The translations under genes and the position numbers were made by a program. The notes below the pieces were generated by a model. It worked only from the letters and a program-made list of their open reading frames with translations. It searched no databases and was not told the origin of the DNA. Shown here piece after piece: positions 45,964-53,996 of a DNA stretch of 64,000 nucleotides (position 1 is the first letter of the stretch; the number at the start of each line of letters is the position of its first letter). The DNA lies in contig NZ_SISK01000003.1 of the NCBI RefSeq assembly GCF_004310345.1, positions 1-64,000 of the forward strand. The letters run 5' to 3'. The stretch is from Paracoccus subflavus (GTDB taxonomy: Bacteria > Pseudomonadota > Alphaproteobacteria > Rhodobacterales > Rhodobacteraceae).

Positions 45964-46788
45964 TTATTTCACGGCGCCGAAGGTCAGGCCTCGGACCAGT
46001 TGTTTCTGGCTGAACCAGCCCAGCACCAGGATCGGCGCGATCGCCATGACCGATGCCGCCGACAGCTTCGCCCAGAACAGCCCCTGCGGACTGGAGAAGG
46101 ACGCGATGAAGGCCGACAAGGGCGCGGCATTCGTTGTGGTCAACTGGATCGTCCAGAACGCCTCGTTCCAGGCCAAGATGATGTTCAGCAGCAGCGTGGA
46201 GGCGATGCCGGGGATTGCCATGGGCGTCAGGACATACAGGATCTCGTCGCGCAGGGTGGCGCCGTCCATCCGCGCGGCCTCCAGGATTTCGCCCGGAATT
46301 TCGCGGAAATAGGTGTACAGCATCCAGACCACGATCGGCAGGTTGATCATCATCAGCAGGACCGTCAGCCCGATTCGGGTGTCCATCAGCCCGGTGCGCA
46401 GAAAGATCAGGTAGATCGGCACCAGCACGGCCACGGCGGGCATCATCTTGGTGGACAGCATCCACATCAGGATGTCCTTGGTCCGCTTGGTGGGCGAAAA
46501 GGCCATCGCCCAGGCCGCCGGGATCGCCACGATCAGCGCCAGCAGGGTGGACCCGACGGCCAGGATCACGGAATTGGTAAAGGGCCGCCAGTAATTGTTC
46601 TGCGACTGGACCGTCTGGTAACTTTCCAGCGTGAAGGACGGGATCAGGTCAAAGCCCGCGATGGCCTCCTGTTCGGACTTCAGGCTGGTGATGATCGTGT
46701 ACAGGATCGGAAAGAAGATCAGCAGCGCCACGGCCCATGCGGCGATGGTCCAGCCGATCTTGGTGTTGCGGGATACTGCGCGTGCCAT
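45964..46788 (-). CDS. smoG: Polyol ABC transporter permease, MalG type
   Basis: A 274-residue inner-membrane permease with six hydrophobic segments. The EAA loop [20 protein letters not shown] lies near residues 175-195. The C-terminal [16 protein letters not shown] is typical of MalG-type subunits. It pairs with SmoF and binds SmoK. It starts 12 bp after smoF. Confidence 0.92.
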   Translation of the reverse strand: MARAVSRNTKIGWTIAAWAVALLIFFPILYTIITSLKSEQEAIAGFDLIPSFTLESYQTVQSQNNYWRPFTNSVILAVGSTLLALIVAIPAAWAMAFSPTKRTKDILMWMLSTKMMPAVAVLVPIYLIFLRTGLMDTRIGLTVLLMMINLPIVVWMLYTYFREIPGEILEAARMDGATLRDEILYVLTPMAIPGIASTLLLNIILAWNEAFWTIQLTTTNAAPLSAFIASFSSPQGLFWAKLSAASVMAIAPILVLGWFSQKQLVRGLTFGAVK

Positions 46789-46800
46789 GGGGTCCTTCCT

Positions 46801-47670
46801 TCAATCCAGGTTCCGGCCGACGGCGCGCATCAGAAAGACCGCGACGATATTGGCCAGGATGACGGCGATGATGCCTCCCGCCGCCGCGCCGCCGATGTCG
46901 AAGTTCAGACGGGCCGCGCGATAGATGAGGAAGGTCAGGTTGGTCGAAGCCGTGCCCGGACCGCCATTGGTCGTGACAAGGATTTCCGCGTAGATGCCCA
47001 ACAGGAAGATCGTCTGGATCAGGATCACCACCGTGATCGCGCGCGCCATGTGCGGCAGCACCAGATACAGGAACCGGCTGTAAGCGGGCGCCCCGTCCAT
47101 CTCGGCCGCTTCCATCTGTTCGGTGTCCAGCGATTGCAGGGATGTCAGCAGGATCAGCGTGGCAAAGGGCAGCCACTGCCAGGCCACGATCAGAATGATC
47201 GAGAACAGCGGATACTGGGCGAACCAGTCCACCGGCTGCACGCCCAGGAACCGCGCCACATCGGCCAGCACCCCATAGCTGGGATGCATGATCATGTTCT
47301 TCCAGATCAGCGCCGCGACCGGCGGCATGACGAAGAACGGAGAGATCACCAGGATCCGCACGATCCCCTGACCGAAGATCGGCTTGTCGATCAGCATGGC
47401 GATGGCGATGCCAAGGACCACGGTAATGAACAGCACGCCCAGAACCAGGATCAGGGTATTCCCGATCGCCTCGAAAAACGCGGGGTCGCTGTAGAAATAC
47501 TGATAGTTGAACCAACCCGCCCAACTGGTCATGCCGGGGTTCAGCAGGTTGTAGTTCAGGAACGAGTAATACAGCGTCATGCACAGCGGCACGATCATCC
47601 AGATGAACAGCAAGATGATGGCGGGCGCGCGCATCAGCCGGGCAAGACCTTGTGTCTGGCGGGTGGCCAT
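46801..47670 (-). CDS. smoF: Polyol ABC transporter permease, MalF type
   Basis: A 289-residue permease with six hydrophobic segments and the EAA loop EAAEMDGAPAYSRFLYLVLP near residues 190-210. The start is the ATG of MATRQTQG, preceded by AAAGGGA; a TTG seven codons earlier is possible but weaker. A strong hairpin separates it from the binding-protein gene smoE upstream, as in many sugar importer operons. Confidence 0.9.
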   Translation of the reverse strand: MATRQTQGLARLMRAPAIILLFIWMIVPLCMTLYYSFLNYNLLNPGMTSWAGWFNYQYFYSDPAFFEAIGNTLILVLGVLFITVVLGIAIAMLIDKPIFGQGIVRILVISPFFVMPPVAALIWKNMIMHPSYGVLADVARFLGVQPVDWFAQYPLFSIILIVAWQWLPFATLILLTSLQSLDTEQMEAAEMDGAPAYSRFLYLVLPHMARAITVVILIQTIFLLGIYAEILVTTNGGPGTASTNLTFLIYRAARLNFDIGGAAAGGIIAVILANIVAVFLMRAVGRNLD

Positions 47671-47713
47671 CGCGGAAACTCCCTTTGGCAAGGGGGCAAG
47701 GGCCCCCGGTGGT

Positions 47714-47741
47714 CACCGCCCGGAGGAGGGGCCGGGCGGTG
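47714..47741 (-). other. Intercistronic hairpin between smoE and smoF
   Basis: A perfect 10-bp stem, CACCGCCCGG / CCGGGCGGTG, with an 8-base loop lies in the 99-bp smoE-smoF gap, with no T tract. Such hairpins commonly protect the 3' end of the abundant binding-protein message, as in malE-malF. That role is inferred here. Confidence 0.6.
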
Positions 47742-47769
47742 CCGTCGCAGGTAACGAAACTGATAATCG

Positions 47770-49095
47770 TTACTTGATGTAACCCGCGCGCGTCATTTCG
47801 CGTGTGGTATTGGCTTGCGCAGCAGCCAGGGCGTCTTCAGCCGACATCTGCCCGGCCAAGGCGGCCGAGAACTGCTGGCCCACGGCGGTGCCGATGCCCT
47901 GGAATTCGGGGATCGCAACGAACTGGCCGCCGGTATAGGGGATGTCCTGAACGGATGCCTTTTGAGTATTTGCCGCATTGATCGACGCCAGCGTCATCGC
48001 CGCAAAGGGCGCCTCGGCCTGGTAATCCGCGTTTTCATAAAGCGATGCCCGCGTGCCCGGAGGCGCGGCGCGCCAGCCTTCCTTGCCGGCCACCAGTTCG
48101 GTATAGCCCCTGGACGTGGCCCAGGCGATAAAGGTCTTGGCGGCGTCCTGTGCGTCCGACGACGCGGGAATGGCCAGTGACCAGGCCCACAGCCAGTTGC
48201 CGCGGTTGTCCACGCCTTCCTTGTTGGGGAATTGCGCAAAGCCCACCTTGTCGGCCACGGTCGAATCCTCGGGGTCGGTCACGAAGCTGGCGGCCACCGT
48301 GGCGTCGATCCAGATGCCGCATTTGCCCTGCTGGAACAGCGACAGGTTTTCGTTGAAGCCGTTCGACGACGCGCCCGGAGGGCCGTATTCGTTCATCATC
48401 GTCAGGTAATCGGTCAGCGTGGCCTGCCATTCGGGACTGTCGAACTGGGGATTCCAGTCGGTGTCGAACCAGCGGGCACCATAGCTGTTGGCCATGGCGG
48501 TCAGGAAAGCCATGTTCTCGCCCCAGCCGGGCTTGCCGCGCAGGCAGATACCGTATTGCTCGGCGGACTTGTCGGTCATCGCCTGGGCGGCGGTCATGAT
48601 GTCCGTCCAGGTCGGCGCCTCGGGAATGGTCACGCCGGCGGCCTCGGCCAGGTCGGTGCGATACATCACCATGGCGGACTCTGCATAGAAGGGCGCCGCA
48701 TAGAGCTTTCCGTCCATGGACAGGGCGTCGCGCACGGCGGGGATCAGGTCGTCGGTGTCATAGTCATCGCCCAGGTCGTCCAGCGGCACCAGCCAGCCTT
48801 GCGCGGCCCAGATCGGAACCTCGTAGGTGCCGATGGTCAGGATGTCGTACTGGCCGCCCTGCGTGGCGATGTCGGTGGTCACCCGCTCGCGCAGGATGTT
48901 TTCCTCGAGCGTCACCCATTCCACCTGAATACCCGGATTTGCGGCCGTGAATTCGCTGGTCAGGCCCTGCATCCGGATCATGTCGCCGTTGTTCACGGTG
49001 GCGATCGTCAAGGTCACGCTATCCTGCGCCCCGGCAAGTCCGGCAGTGGCGCACAGCGCCGTCGCACCCAGCAGGGCGCGAAATGTGATGGTCAT
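47770..49095 (-). CDS. smoE: Polyol ABC transporter binding protein
   Basis: A 441-residue extracellular solute-binding protein, family 1, with a signal peptide ending near GLAGAQD (residue 23). The mature chain starts TLTIATVNNGDMIRMQGLTSEF and contains PTWTDIMTAAQAMTDK and GIWIDATVAASFV, as in sorbitol/mannitol binding proteins of Rhodobacteraceae. The ribosome binding site GGGGAGGA is strong. An 11-bp inverted repeat brackets the likely promoter upstream. Confidence 0.92.
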   Translation of the reverse strand: MTITFRALLGATALCATAGLAGAQDSVTLTIATVNNGDMIRMQGLTSEFTAANPGIQVEWVTLEENILRERVTTDIATQGGQYDILTIGTYEVPIWAAQGWLVPLDDLGDDYDTDDLIPAVRDALSMDGKLYAAPFYAESAMVMYRTDLAEAAGVTIPEAPTWTDIMTAAQAMTDKSAEQYGICLRGKPGWGENMAFLTAMANSYGARWFDTDWNPQFDSPEWQATLTDYLTMMNEYGPPGASSNGFNENLSLFQQGKCGIWIDATVAASFVTDPEDSTVADKVGFAQFPNKEGVDNRGNWLWAWSLAIPASSDAQDAAKTFIAWATSRGYTELVAGKEGWRAAPPGTRASLYENADYQAEAPFAAMTLASINAANTQKASVQDIPYTGGQFVAIPEFQGIGTAVGQQFSAALAGQMSAEDALAAAQANTTREMTRAGYIK

Positions 49096-49123
49096 GCTAT
49101 CCTCCCCATGTCATCTGGGCATT

Positions 49124-49185
49124 TGCCACACTGACGGGCAAATACTCACAGATATTGCCTGGTCTGTCAATCCTTCAGTGTGACA
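49124..49185 (-). promoter_or_regulatory. smoE promoter with bracketing inverted repeats
   Basis: Two arms, TGCCACACTGA at 49124-49134 and TCAGTGTGACA at 49175-49185, are inverted copies matching at 10 of 11 positions, with centres 51 bp apart. Between them on the minus strand is a TTGACA -35 hexamer (49170-49165) with a weak -10 about 17 bp further. This fits an operator for the SorC-type regulator encoded next door, perhaps acting by looping. Binding is inferred. Confidence 0.5.
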
Positions 49186-49239
49186 TGCAAATCTGTTCGG
49201 CCAAAGCCGTAACATTCTTGCGCAAGTGTCCTAAGCCCT

Positions 49240-50199
49240 TCAGGGTGCCAGCAGACGCTCGGCTGTTGCCTCTGAGGTGATGAGGCCATTGACCAGCCGA
49301 CCGATCAGGGCCGCCCGAATCGCGGCCAGCTTTGCGGCCCCCGTGGCGACGGCGATCACCGGCCGTTCGGCGGCATGGGGCAACGGGGCAGAGGCGACCC
49401 GGGCCGTCAAGTCACAGTCGATCACCCGCCCGGATTGGTCATAGACCCAGCTTGTGATCTCGCCCACCGCGCCGCTGGCGGCAAGCTGTTCCATCTCGGC
49501 CCCGCTGACAAAGCCATCAACGACCAGGGGGGCGTTGCGGTCCATCTGTCCGATGCCGACCAGCGACATATGGGCCTGTTCGCACAGGCTGATGGTGTTG
49601 CGCACCGCTTCCTGCTGACGCATGATCGCCAGTTCGGCAGGATCGCGAGCCAGCACCGGCAGAGGATAGGGATAATGCGGCGATCCGATCCTTTCGGCCA
49701 GGCTGATCGTCGCGTTATAGGGGGTGGCCGAACCGTCCTGCATCATGTTGCCCAGCCGCGACACGACCACGTGCTGCGGGCAGGCCATGCGGGGAAGCTG
49801 TTCGACCGTCGCCTTCAGCGCCCGGCCCGTTCCCAGGCTGATGATCCGGCGTTCGGGCGACTTGAGGGTCTTTTCCAGTTCTGCCGCCGCCGCGATGGCG
49901 ATGCCGGTCAAAAGCCCCGGCGCGTCGGGATCGGACGGAACGACCTCGCAGGACATCAGGCCGAAACGGTCCGACAGGGACTGGGCCAGATCCATGCAGC
50001 GGGCGATCGGGTGATCCACGCGAACCTTGATCAGCCGTTCGCTGACCGCCATCGCCACCAGCCGCTGCGCCGACTGCCGGCTGACGCCCAGCTTGCGGGC
50101 GATTTCGTCCTGGGTGTTGCCCGCGACGTAATACAGCCAGCCGGCGCGGGCCGCATCGTCCAGCCGAACCGACTCGGGGGAAGACCGGGTGGTGCTCAC
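49240..50199 (-). CDS. SorC/DeoR-family sugar-binding regulator
   Basis: A 319-residue transcription regulator. The N-terminal helix-turn-helix is visible as YVAGNTQDEIARKLGVSRQSAQRLV (about residues 22-46), with the effector domain related to sugar-phosphate isomerases behind it. It should control the polyol genes, responding to a polyol or sugar phosphate. The start is a GTG overlapping the HAD stop by 4 bp (GTGA); an upstream extension of 18 codons is open but lies inside the HAD gene. Corresponds by position to the regulator of the R. sphaeroides polyol operon. Confidence 0.87.
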   Translation of the reverse strand: MSTTRSSPESVRLDDAARAGWLYYVAGNTQDEIARKLGVSRQSAQRLVAMAVSERLIKVRVDHPIARCMDLAQSLSDRFGLMSCEVVPSDPDAPGLLTGIAIAAAAELEKTLKSPERRIISLGTGRALKATVEQLPRMACPQHVVVSRLGNMMQDGSATPYNATISLAERIGSPHYPYPLPVLARDPAELAIMRQQEAVRNTISLCEQAHMSLVGIGQMDRNAPLVVDGFVSGAEMEQLAASGAVGEITSWVYDQSGRVIDCDLTARVASAPLPHAAERPVIAVATGAAKLAAIRAALIGRLVNGLITSEATAERLLAP

Positions 50200-50864
50200 G
50201 GGACGCGGGCTCCTGCTTGAATATCGCTCAACAGTTGGGGGAATTCCTCCCAAGTGTCAAAGGATTGCACGCCGCCTGCCGATGGCGTGCGGTTCAGGCC
50301 GCGCAGATGCGCGCCCCCGGCATAGTGCAGGACGCGCATCCCCGCGGCTTGGGCTGCGGCAATGCCGGGGGTGCTGTCCTCGATCACCAGGGCCTTGTCC
50401 GGGGGAAACCCCATCCGGGCGGCTGCAAACAGGAACAGGTCCGGGGCGGGCTTGCCGCGCGGAACCTGGCTGGTGGTAAAGACCGGGAACCGCCCCGACA
50501 GGCCCAGAATCTGCAAGGTCCGTTCGACCCGCTGCGGGCTGGACGAGGTGGCGATGCAGGCAGGCAGCGGCAGACCCTCCAGGATCGGCAGAACGCCCGG
50601 CGTGGGGCGCAGGTCGGTGGCAAAGCGGTCTAGCAGGCGGCTGCGGTAATCCGCCTCGAACGTGGGCGGCAGGGGATTGCCGAATTGGCGCCGGATCGTG
50701 GCGGCGACCGTGGGAAAGCTGCGGCCCAGAAAATCGCGGCGCACGTCCTCGGGCGTCACCGCAATCCCCAGGGCGGCCAACTGGTCGATCAGCACGGTCG
50801 CCGACAGGATCTCGCTGTCGGCGATCACGCCGTCGCAATCCAGAATGATCAGCCCGATGCCCAT
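50196..50864 (-). CDS. HAD-superfamily hydrolase
   Basis: A 222-residue phosphatase-like protein. Motif I IILDCDGVIADSE is at residues 6-18, motif II ATSSSP near 105, and motif III-IV KPAPDLFLFA followed by VIEDSTPGIAAAQAAGM. The cap domain lies between motifs I and II. It resembles beta-phosphoglucomutase/sugar-phosphate phosphatase members and may act on a hexose or pentitol phosphate. It is the first gene of the polyol operon and overlaps the regulator gene. It starts at MGIGLIIL; 11 further codons upstream are open. Confidence 0.85.
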   Translation of the reverse strand: MGIGLIILDCDGVIADSEILSATVLIDQLAALGIAVTPEDVRRDFLGRSFPTVAATIRRQFGNPLPPTFEADYRSRLLDRFATDLRPTPGVLPILEGLPLPACIATSSSPQRVERTLQILGLSGRFPVFTTSQVPRGKPAPDLFLFAAARMGFPPDKALVIEDSTPGIAAAQAAGMRVLHYAGGAHLRGLNRTPSAGGVQSFDTWEEFPQLLSDIQAGARVP

Positions 50865-50986
50865 GGCCCGTCCCCCATGGCCCGCCCCCTTGCCCATCCT
50901 GACGGAAGCCCGCGCAAAAGCGCAAGTGCAAGCCCCCGGCTTTTATGGCAGGACAGACCCGCCACACCCGCCCGCCCCGAGGATTC

Positions 50987-52204
50987 ATGCGCGCCGTCCT
51001 GATCTGCCCGCCCCTGCACAGCCACCTGCGGGCCTTCGAGGCCCTGGCCCGCGCCTGGACGCGCAAGGGGCACGAGGCAATCTTTCTGACCGAACCCGGC
51101 GTCGTGCTGGAAGGCGACATGCGCCAAGCCATCCTGCCCGGCCCCGTGCTGCGGCCCCAGTCACGCACCCTGCTGGCCGAGATCCTGGCGGGCGCCCGCC
51201 GCACCGACCGGCTGTGCCGCGACGCCCCCGCGCTGCTGCGCGACCTGTCCCCGGACCTGATCCTGGGCGATCAGATGGAGCCTGCATCCGGCCTTTTGGC
51301 CCGTGCCCTGGGCCTGCCGCTGGCATCGATCGCCTGCGCCGTTCCCATGGACCCCGAACCGGGCATTCCCCTGCCCTTCCTAGGATGGCCGCACGATACC
51401 TCGGCGCAGGGCCTGAAACGCAATGCCGGGGGCGAACGGATCGCCGGCCTGCTGCTGACCCCTCAGAACCGCGTGATCAGGCATTGGGCGCGGCACTGGG
51501 GACTGGGCGATCTGGGGCGATTACAGGACTGCCTGTCGTCCGACCTGACCCTGTCGCAGATCGCGCCGGGCTTTGACTATCCCCGTCCCGCGAACGGTGG
51601 GCATATCGTCCAGCTTGGCCCGTTCCGGCAGGGCCAGGTGACGCAGGATTTCCCCCCCGACATCCGGCCCGATCCGGCAAGACCCTTTGTCTATGCATCG
51701 CTGGGAACGCTGCAAAGCCATCGCGCAGGGCTTCTGGCGCGGATCGCGCGGGCCTGCCGGCAGGCCGGCGTGCAGGTGCTGGTGTCCCATGCCGGCAGCC
51801 TAACCGATGGCCAGGCAGGCCGCATCCCGGCCGACTGGGTGCGATCCTTTGTGCCCCAGCAGGCGGTTCTGGCGCGCGCCGCCCTGTGCATCACCCATGC
51901 CGGGTTGAACACCGCGCTGGAATGCCTGGCCGCCGGGGTGCCGATGCTGGCCCTGCCGCTGACCCACGACCAGCCCGGCGTGGCCGCGCGGATCGTCCAG
52001 TCCGGCACCGGGCTGCGCCTGCACCCCTGGCAGCGGGGCAGCAACCGGATTGCGGATGCGGTGGCCACGCTGCTGGCGGACGAGAACTTTCGCGCCCGCG
52101 CGCGTCACTTTGCCGCAGAGGCTGCCTCCTGGGGCGGCGCCGCCGGCGCGGTGGACGCGATCGAGGCGCGGTTCAGCCCGCGACGATCCGCGCAAGCGTC
52201 GTGA
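50987..52204 (+). CDS. crtX: Zeaxanthin glucosyltransferase-like protein
   Basis: A 405-residue GT1 glycosyltransferase, probably adding glucose to hydroxylated carotenoids. The C-terminal UDP-sugar motif runs WVRSFVPQQAVLARAAL, then CITHAGLNTALECLAAGVPM and PLTHDQPGVAARI, at about residues 300-360. The N-terminus ICPPLHSHLRAFEALARAWTRKGHE fits CrtX. The ATG follows CGAGGA. It leads the carotenoid genes as crtX does in Pantoea. Its 3' end overlaps the opposing DUF2585 gene by 32 bp. Substrate is inferred from context and requires crtZ elsewhere in the genome. Confidence 0.82.
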   Translation: MRAVLICPPLHSHLRAFEALARAWTRKGHEAIFLTEPGVVLEGDMRQAILPGPVLRPQSRTLLAEILAGARRTDRLCRDAPALLRDLSPDLILGDQMEPASGLLARALGLPLASIACAVPMDPEPGIPLPFLGWPHDTSAQGLKRNAGGERIAGLLLTPQNRVIRHWARHWGLGDLGRLQDCLSSDLTLSQIAPGFDYPRPANGGHIVQLGPFRQGQVTQDFPPDIRPDPARPFVYASLGTLQSHRAGLLARIARACRQAGVQVLVSHAGSLTDGQAGRIPADWVRSFVPQQAVLARAALCITHAGLNTALECLAAGVPMLALPLTHDQPGVAARIVQSGTGLRLHPWQRGSNRIADAVATLLADENFRARARHFAAEAASWGGAAGAVDAIEARFSPRRSAQAS

Positions 52205-52784
52205 TGAAGCCATCGCCGATCCACGCGGTTGTCCAGATCTCGGCCCCCACCGCCGCAAGGCCCACCACCCAGCCCGCAACCGGCAGGGCCAGCAGCGCGC
52301 CCACCACCGCCGCTGCCGTGTCGGCCATGGAATTGGCGATGCTGTCGCCGTCATAGGCCAGGGGGTCGCCCGACGAATAGCCGAACAGCGCGATGCTGGC
52401 CGGCAGATTCTCGGCCATTTCCCAGATGCTGCTGCTGGCGACCACCGCCGCCAGCAGCGTCCAGACCGGCCAGTCGGGCCTGATCCGGCGCACCACGGCA
52501 ATCAGCGCCGCGCCAAAGATCAGGTGCTGGAAACTGTACGGATCCAGCGCCGTGCGCGAGTTCGGCACCACTTGGCCGGGAATCGACCAGATCTGGCCGC
52601 AGTCGCATCCCAGCGGCCGGTTCAGGATCATCAGAACCACCAGCTTGGCCGTCAAGGCCAGCAAGATCAGCACGGCGGCCTGCCTGCCCCGACCGTGGGC
52701 GCCGGGCAACCGGCGGGCGACCGGCGGCCAGCTTGCGAATCGTTGATCGCGAACCGGGACCGCGATGTGATTTTCGTCTTTCAT
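52173..52784 (-). CDS. DUF2585 (UPF0314) membrane protein
   Basis: A 203-residue membrane protein of the DUF2585/UPF0314 family. Hydrophobic segments lie at about residues 35-55, 87-103, 108-125 and 155-175. The family features CDCGQIWSIPGQVVPNSRT and WEMAENLPASIALFGY are clear. Members are alphaproteobacterial and have no established function; some resemble VanZ-like proteins. It is the only non-carotenoid gene inside the cluster, antisense to its neighbours, overlapping the end of crtX and divergent from crtY by 57 bp. A role in pigment or membrane organisation is only a guess. Confidence 0.85.
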   Translation of the reverse strand: MKDENHIAVPVRDQRFASWPPVARRLPGAHGRGRQAAVLILLALTAKLVVLMILNRPLGCDCGQIWSIPGQVVPNSRTALDPYSFQHLIFGAALIAVVRRIRPDWPVWTLLAAVVASSSIWEMAENLPASIALFGYSSGDPLAYDGDSIANSMADTAAAVVGALLALPVAGWVVGLAAVGAEIWTTAWIGDGFITTLARIVAG

Positions 52785-52841
52785 TGTCTGGAAACTAAGG
52801 GCACCGTCCGCCAACACAAGAGCCCGCCGGAACCGAGGGGA

Positions 52842-53996
52842 ATGGATCAAGCTGCCGATATCGTGATTGCCGGGGCCGGACTGTCGGCGCAACTGGTCGC
52901 GCTGCGGCTGGCACCGCAGGCGCGCGTGCTGATGATCGACCGTCACCCCGACCCGCTGGCGGGCCATACGTGGTCGTTCCATGACGCCGATATCGACGCC
53001 GATGCCCAGGCCTGGCTGGCCCCTGCGATCAGGCGAAGATGGGCCGGGCAGGAGGTCCGCTTTCCGGGTCATGCGCGGCGGCTGGCCTCGGGCTATGCTT
53101 CGCTGGACGCAGGCAGCCTGGGTGCCGCCACGGCCGCCCTGCCTGGCGTGTCGATGATCGAGGGACGGGTGCGCGACATCGACGGCCGGTCGGTCACGCT
53201 GGACGACGGGCGCCGCATCGCGGCAGGCGTGGCCATCGACGCGCGCGGCTTTCGCCCCCATCCGGCAGCCCAGGTGCGGTTCCAGAAGTTCCTGGGACAA
53301 GAGGTCGAGCTGTCGTCCCCCCACGGGCTGACCCGGCCCGTCATCATGGACGCCACGGTGGCGCAGCAGGACGGGTATCGGTTCTTTTACCTTCTCCCTT
53401 TCGACGACCGGCGCCTGCTGATCGAGGATACCTATTATTCCGATGCTGCCGCCCTGTCCGCCGACCGCCAGCGCACCGCCATCGCCGATTATGCCGCGGA
53501 CCGGGGCTGGCAGATCGCCCGCGTCCTGCGCGAGGAACGGGGCGTCCTGCCGATCACCCTGCGGCTGGACGCCGAGGCATTCTGGCGCGACCGCCCGACC
53601 GGCCTGCCCGTGATCGGCCTGCGCGCCCTGCGGTTCCATTCGCTGACCGGATACAGCCTGCCCCATGCCGTCCGCAGCGCCGAACTGGTGGCCCGGCACT
53701 GGCAGGCGGGGCCGGAAACACTTGCCGGTGCCCTGCGCCGCGATTCGCTGGCCGATGCCGGGCGACAGGGATTTTATCGCCTGCTGGCCCGGATGCTGTT
53801 CGAGGCCGCGGCCCCGGACGAACGCCGGCGGGTGATGGAACGGTTCTATCGCCTGCCCGAACCGCTGATCGAACGGTTCTATGCCGGGCAGACCAGCCTG
53901 GCCGACAAGGCGCGCATTCTGACCGGGCGGCCCCCCGTGCCGGTGTCCAGGGCCCTGCGCTGCCTGCCCGGAACGTTGAAGGAAAGATCTGCATGA
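52842..53996 (+). CDS. crtY: Lycopene beta-cyclase
   Basis: A 384-residue FAD-dependent cyclase that makes beta-carotene from lycopene. The nucleotide motif IVIAGAGLSAQLVALRL is at the N-terminus. DARGFRPHPAAQVRFQKFLG, GYRFFYLLPFDDRRLLIEDTYYS and PVIGLRALRFHSLTGYSLP are typical of bacterial CrtY. The ribosome binding site is CGAGGGGA. The stop overlaps crtI as ATGA. First gene of the crtYIB unit. Confidence 0.94.
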   Translation: MDQAADIVIAGAGLSAQLVALRLAPQARVLMIDRHPDPLAGHTWSFHDADIDADAQAWLAPAIRRRWAGQEVRFPGHARRLASGYASLDAGSLGAATAALPGVSMIEGRVRDIDGRSVTLDDGRRIAAGVAIDARGFRPHPAAQVRFQKFLGQEVELSSPHGLTRPVIMDATVAQQDGYRFFYLLPFDDRRLLIEDTYYSDAAALSADRQRTAIADYAADRGWQIARVLREERGVLPITLRLDAEAFWRDRPTGLPVIGLRALRFHSLTGYSLPHAVRSAELVARHWQAGPETLAGALRRDSLADAGRQGFYRLLARMLFEAAAPDERRRVMERFYRLPEPLIERFYAGQTSLADKARILTGRPPVPVSRALRCLPGTLKERSA

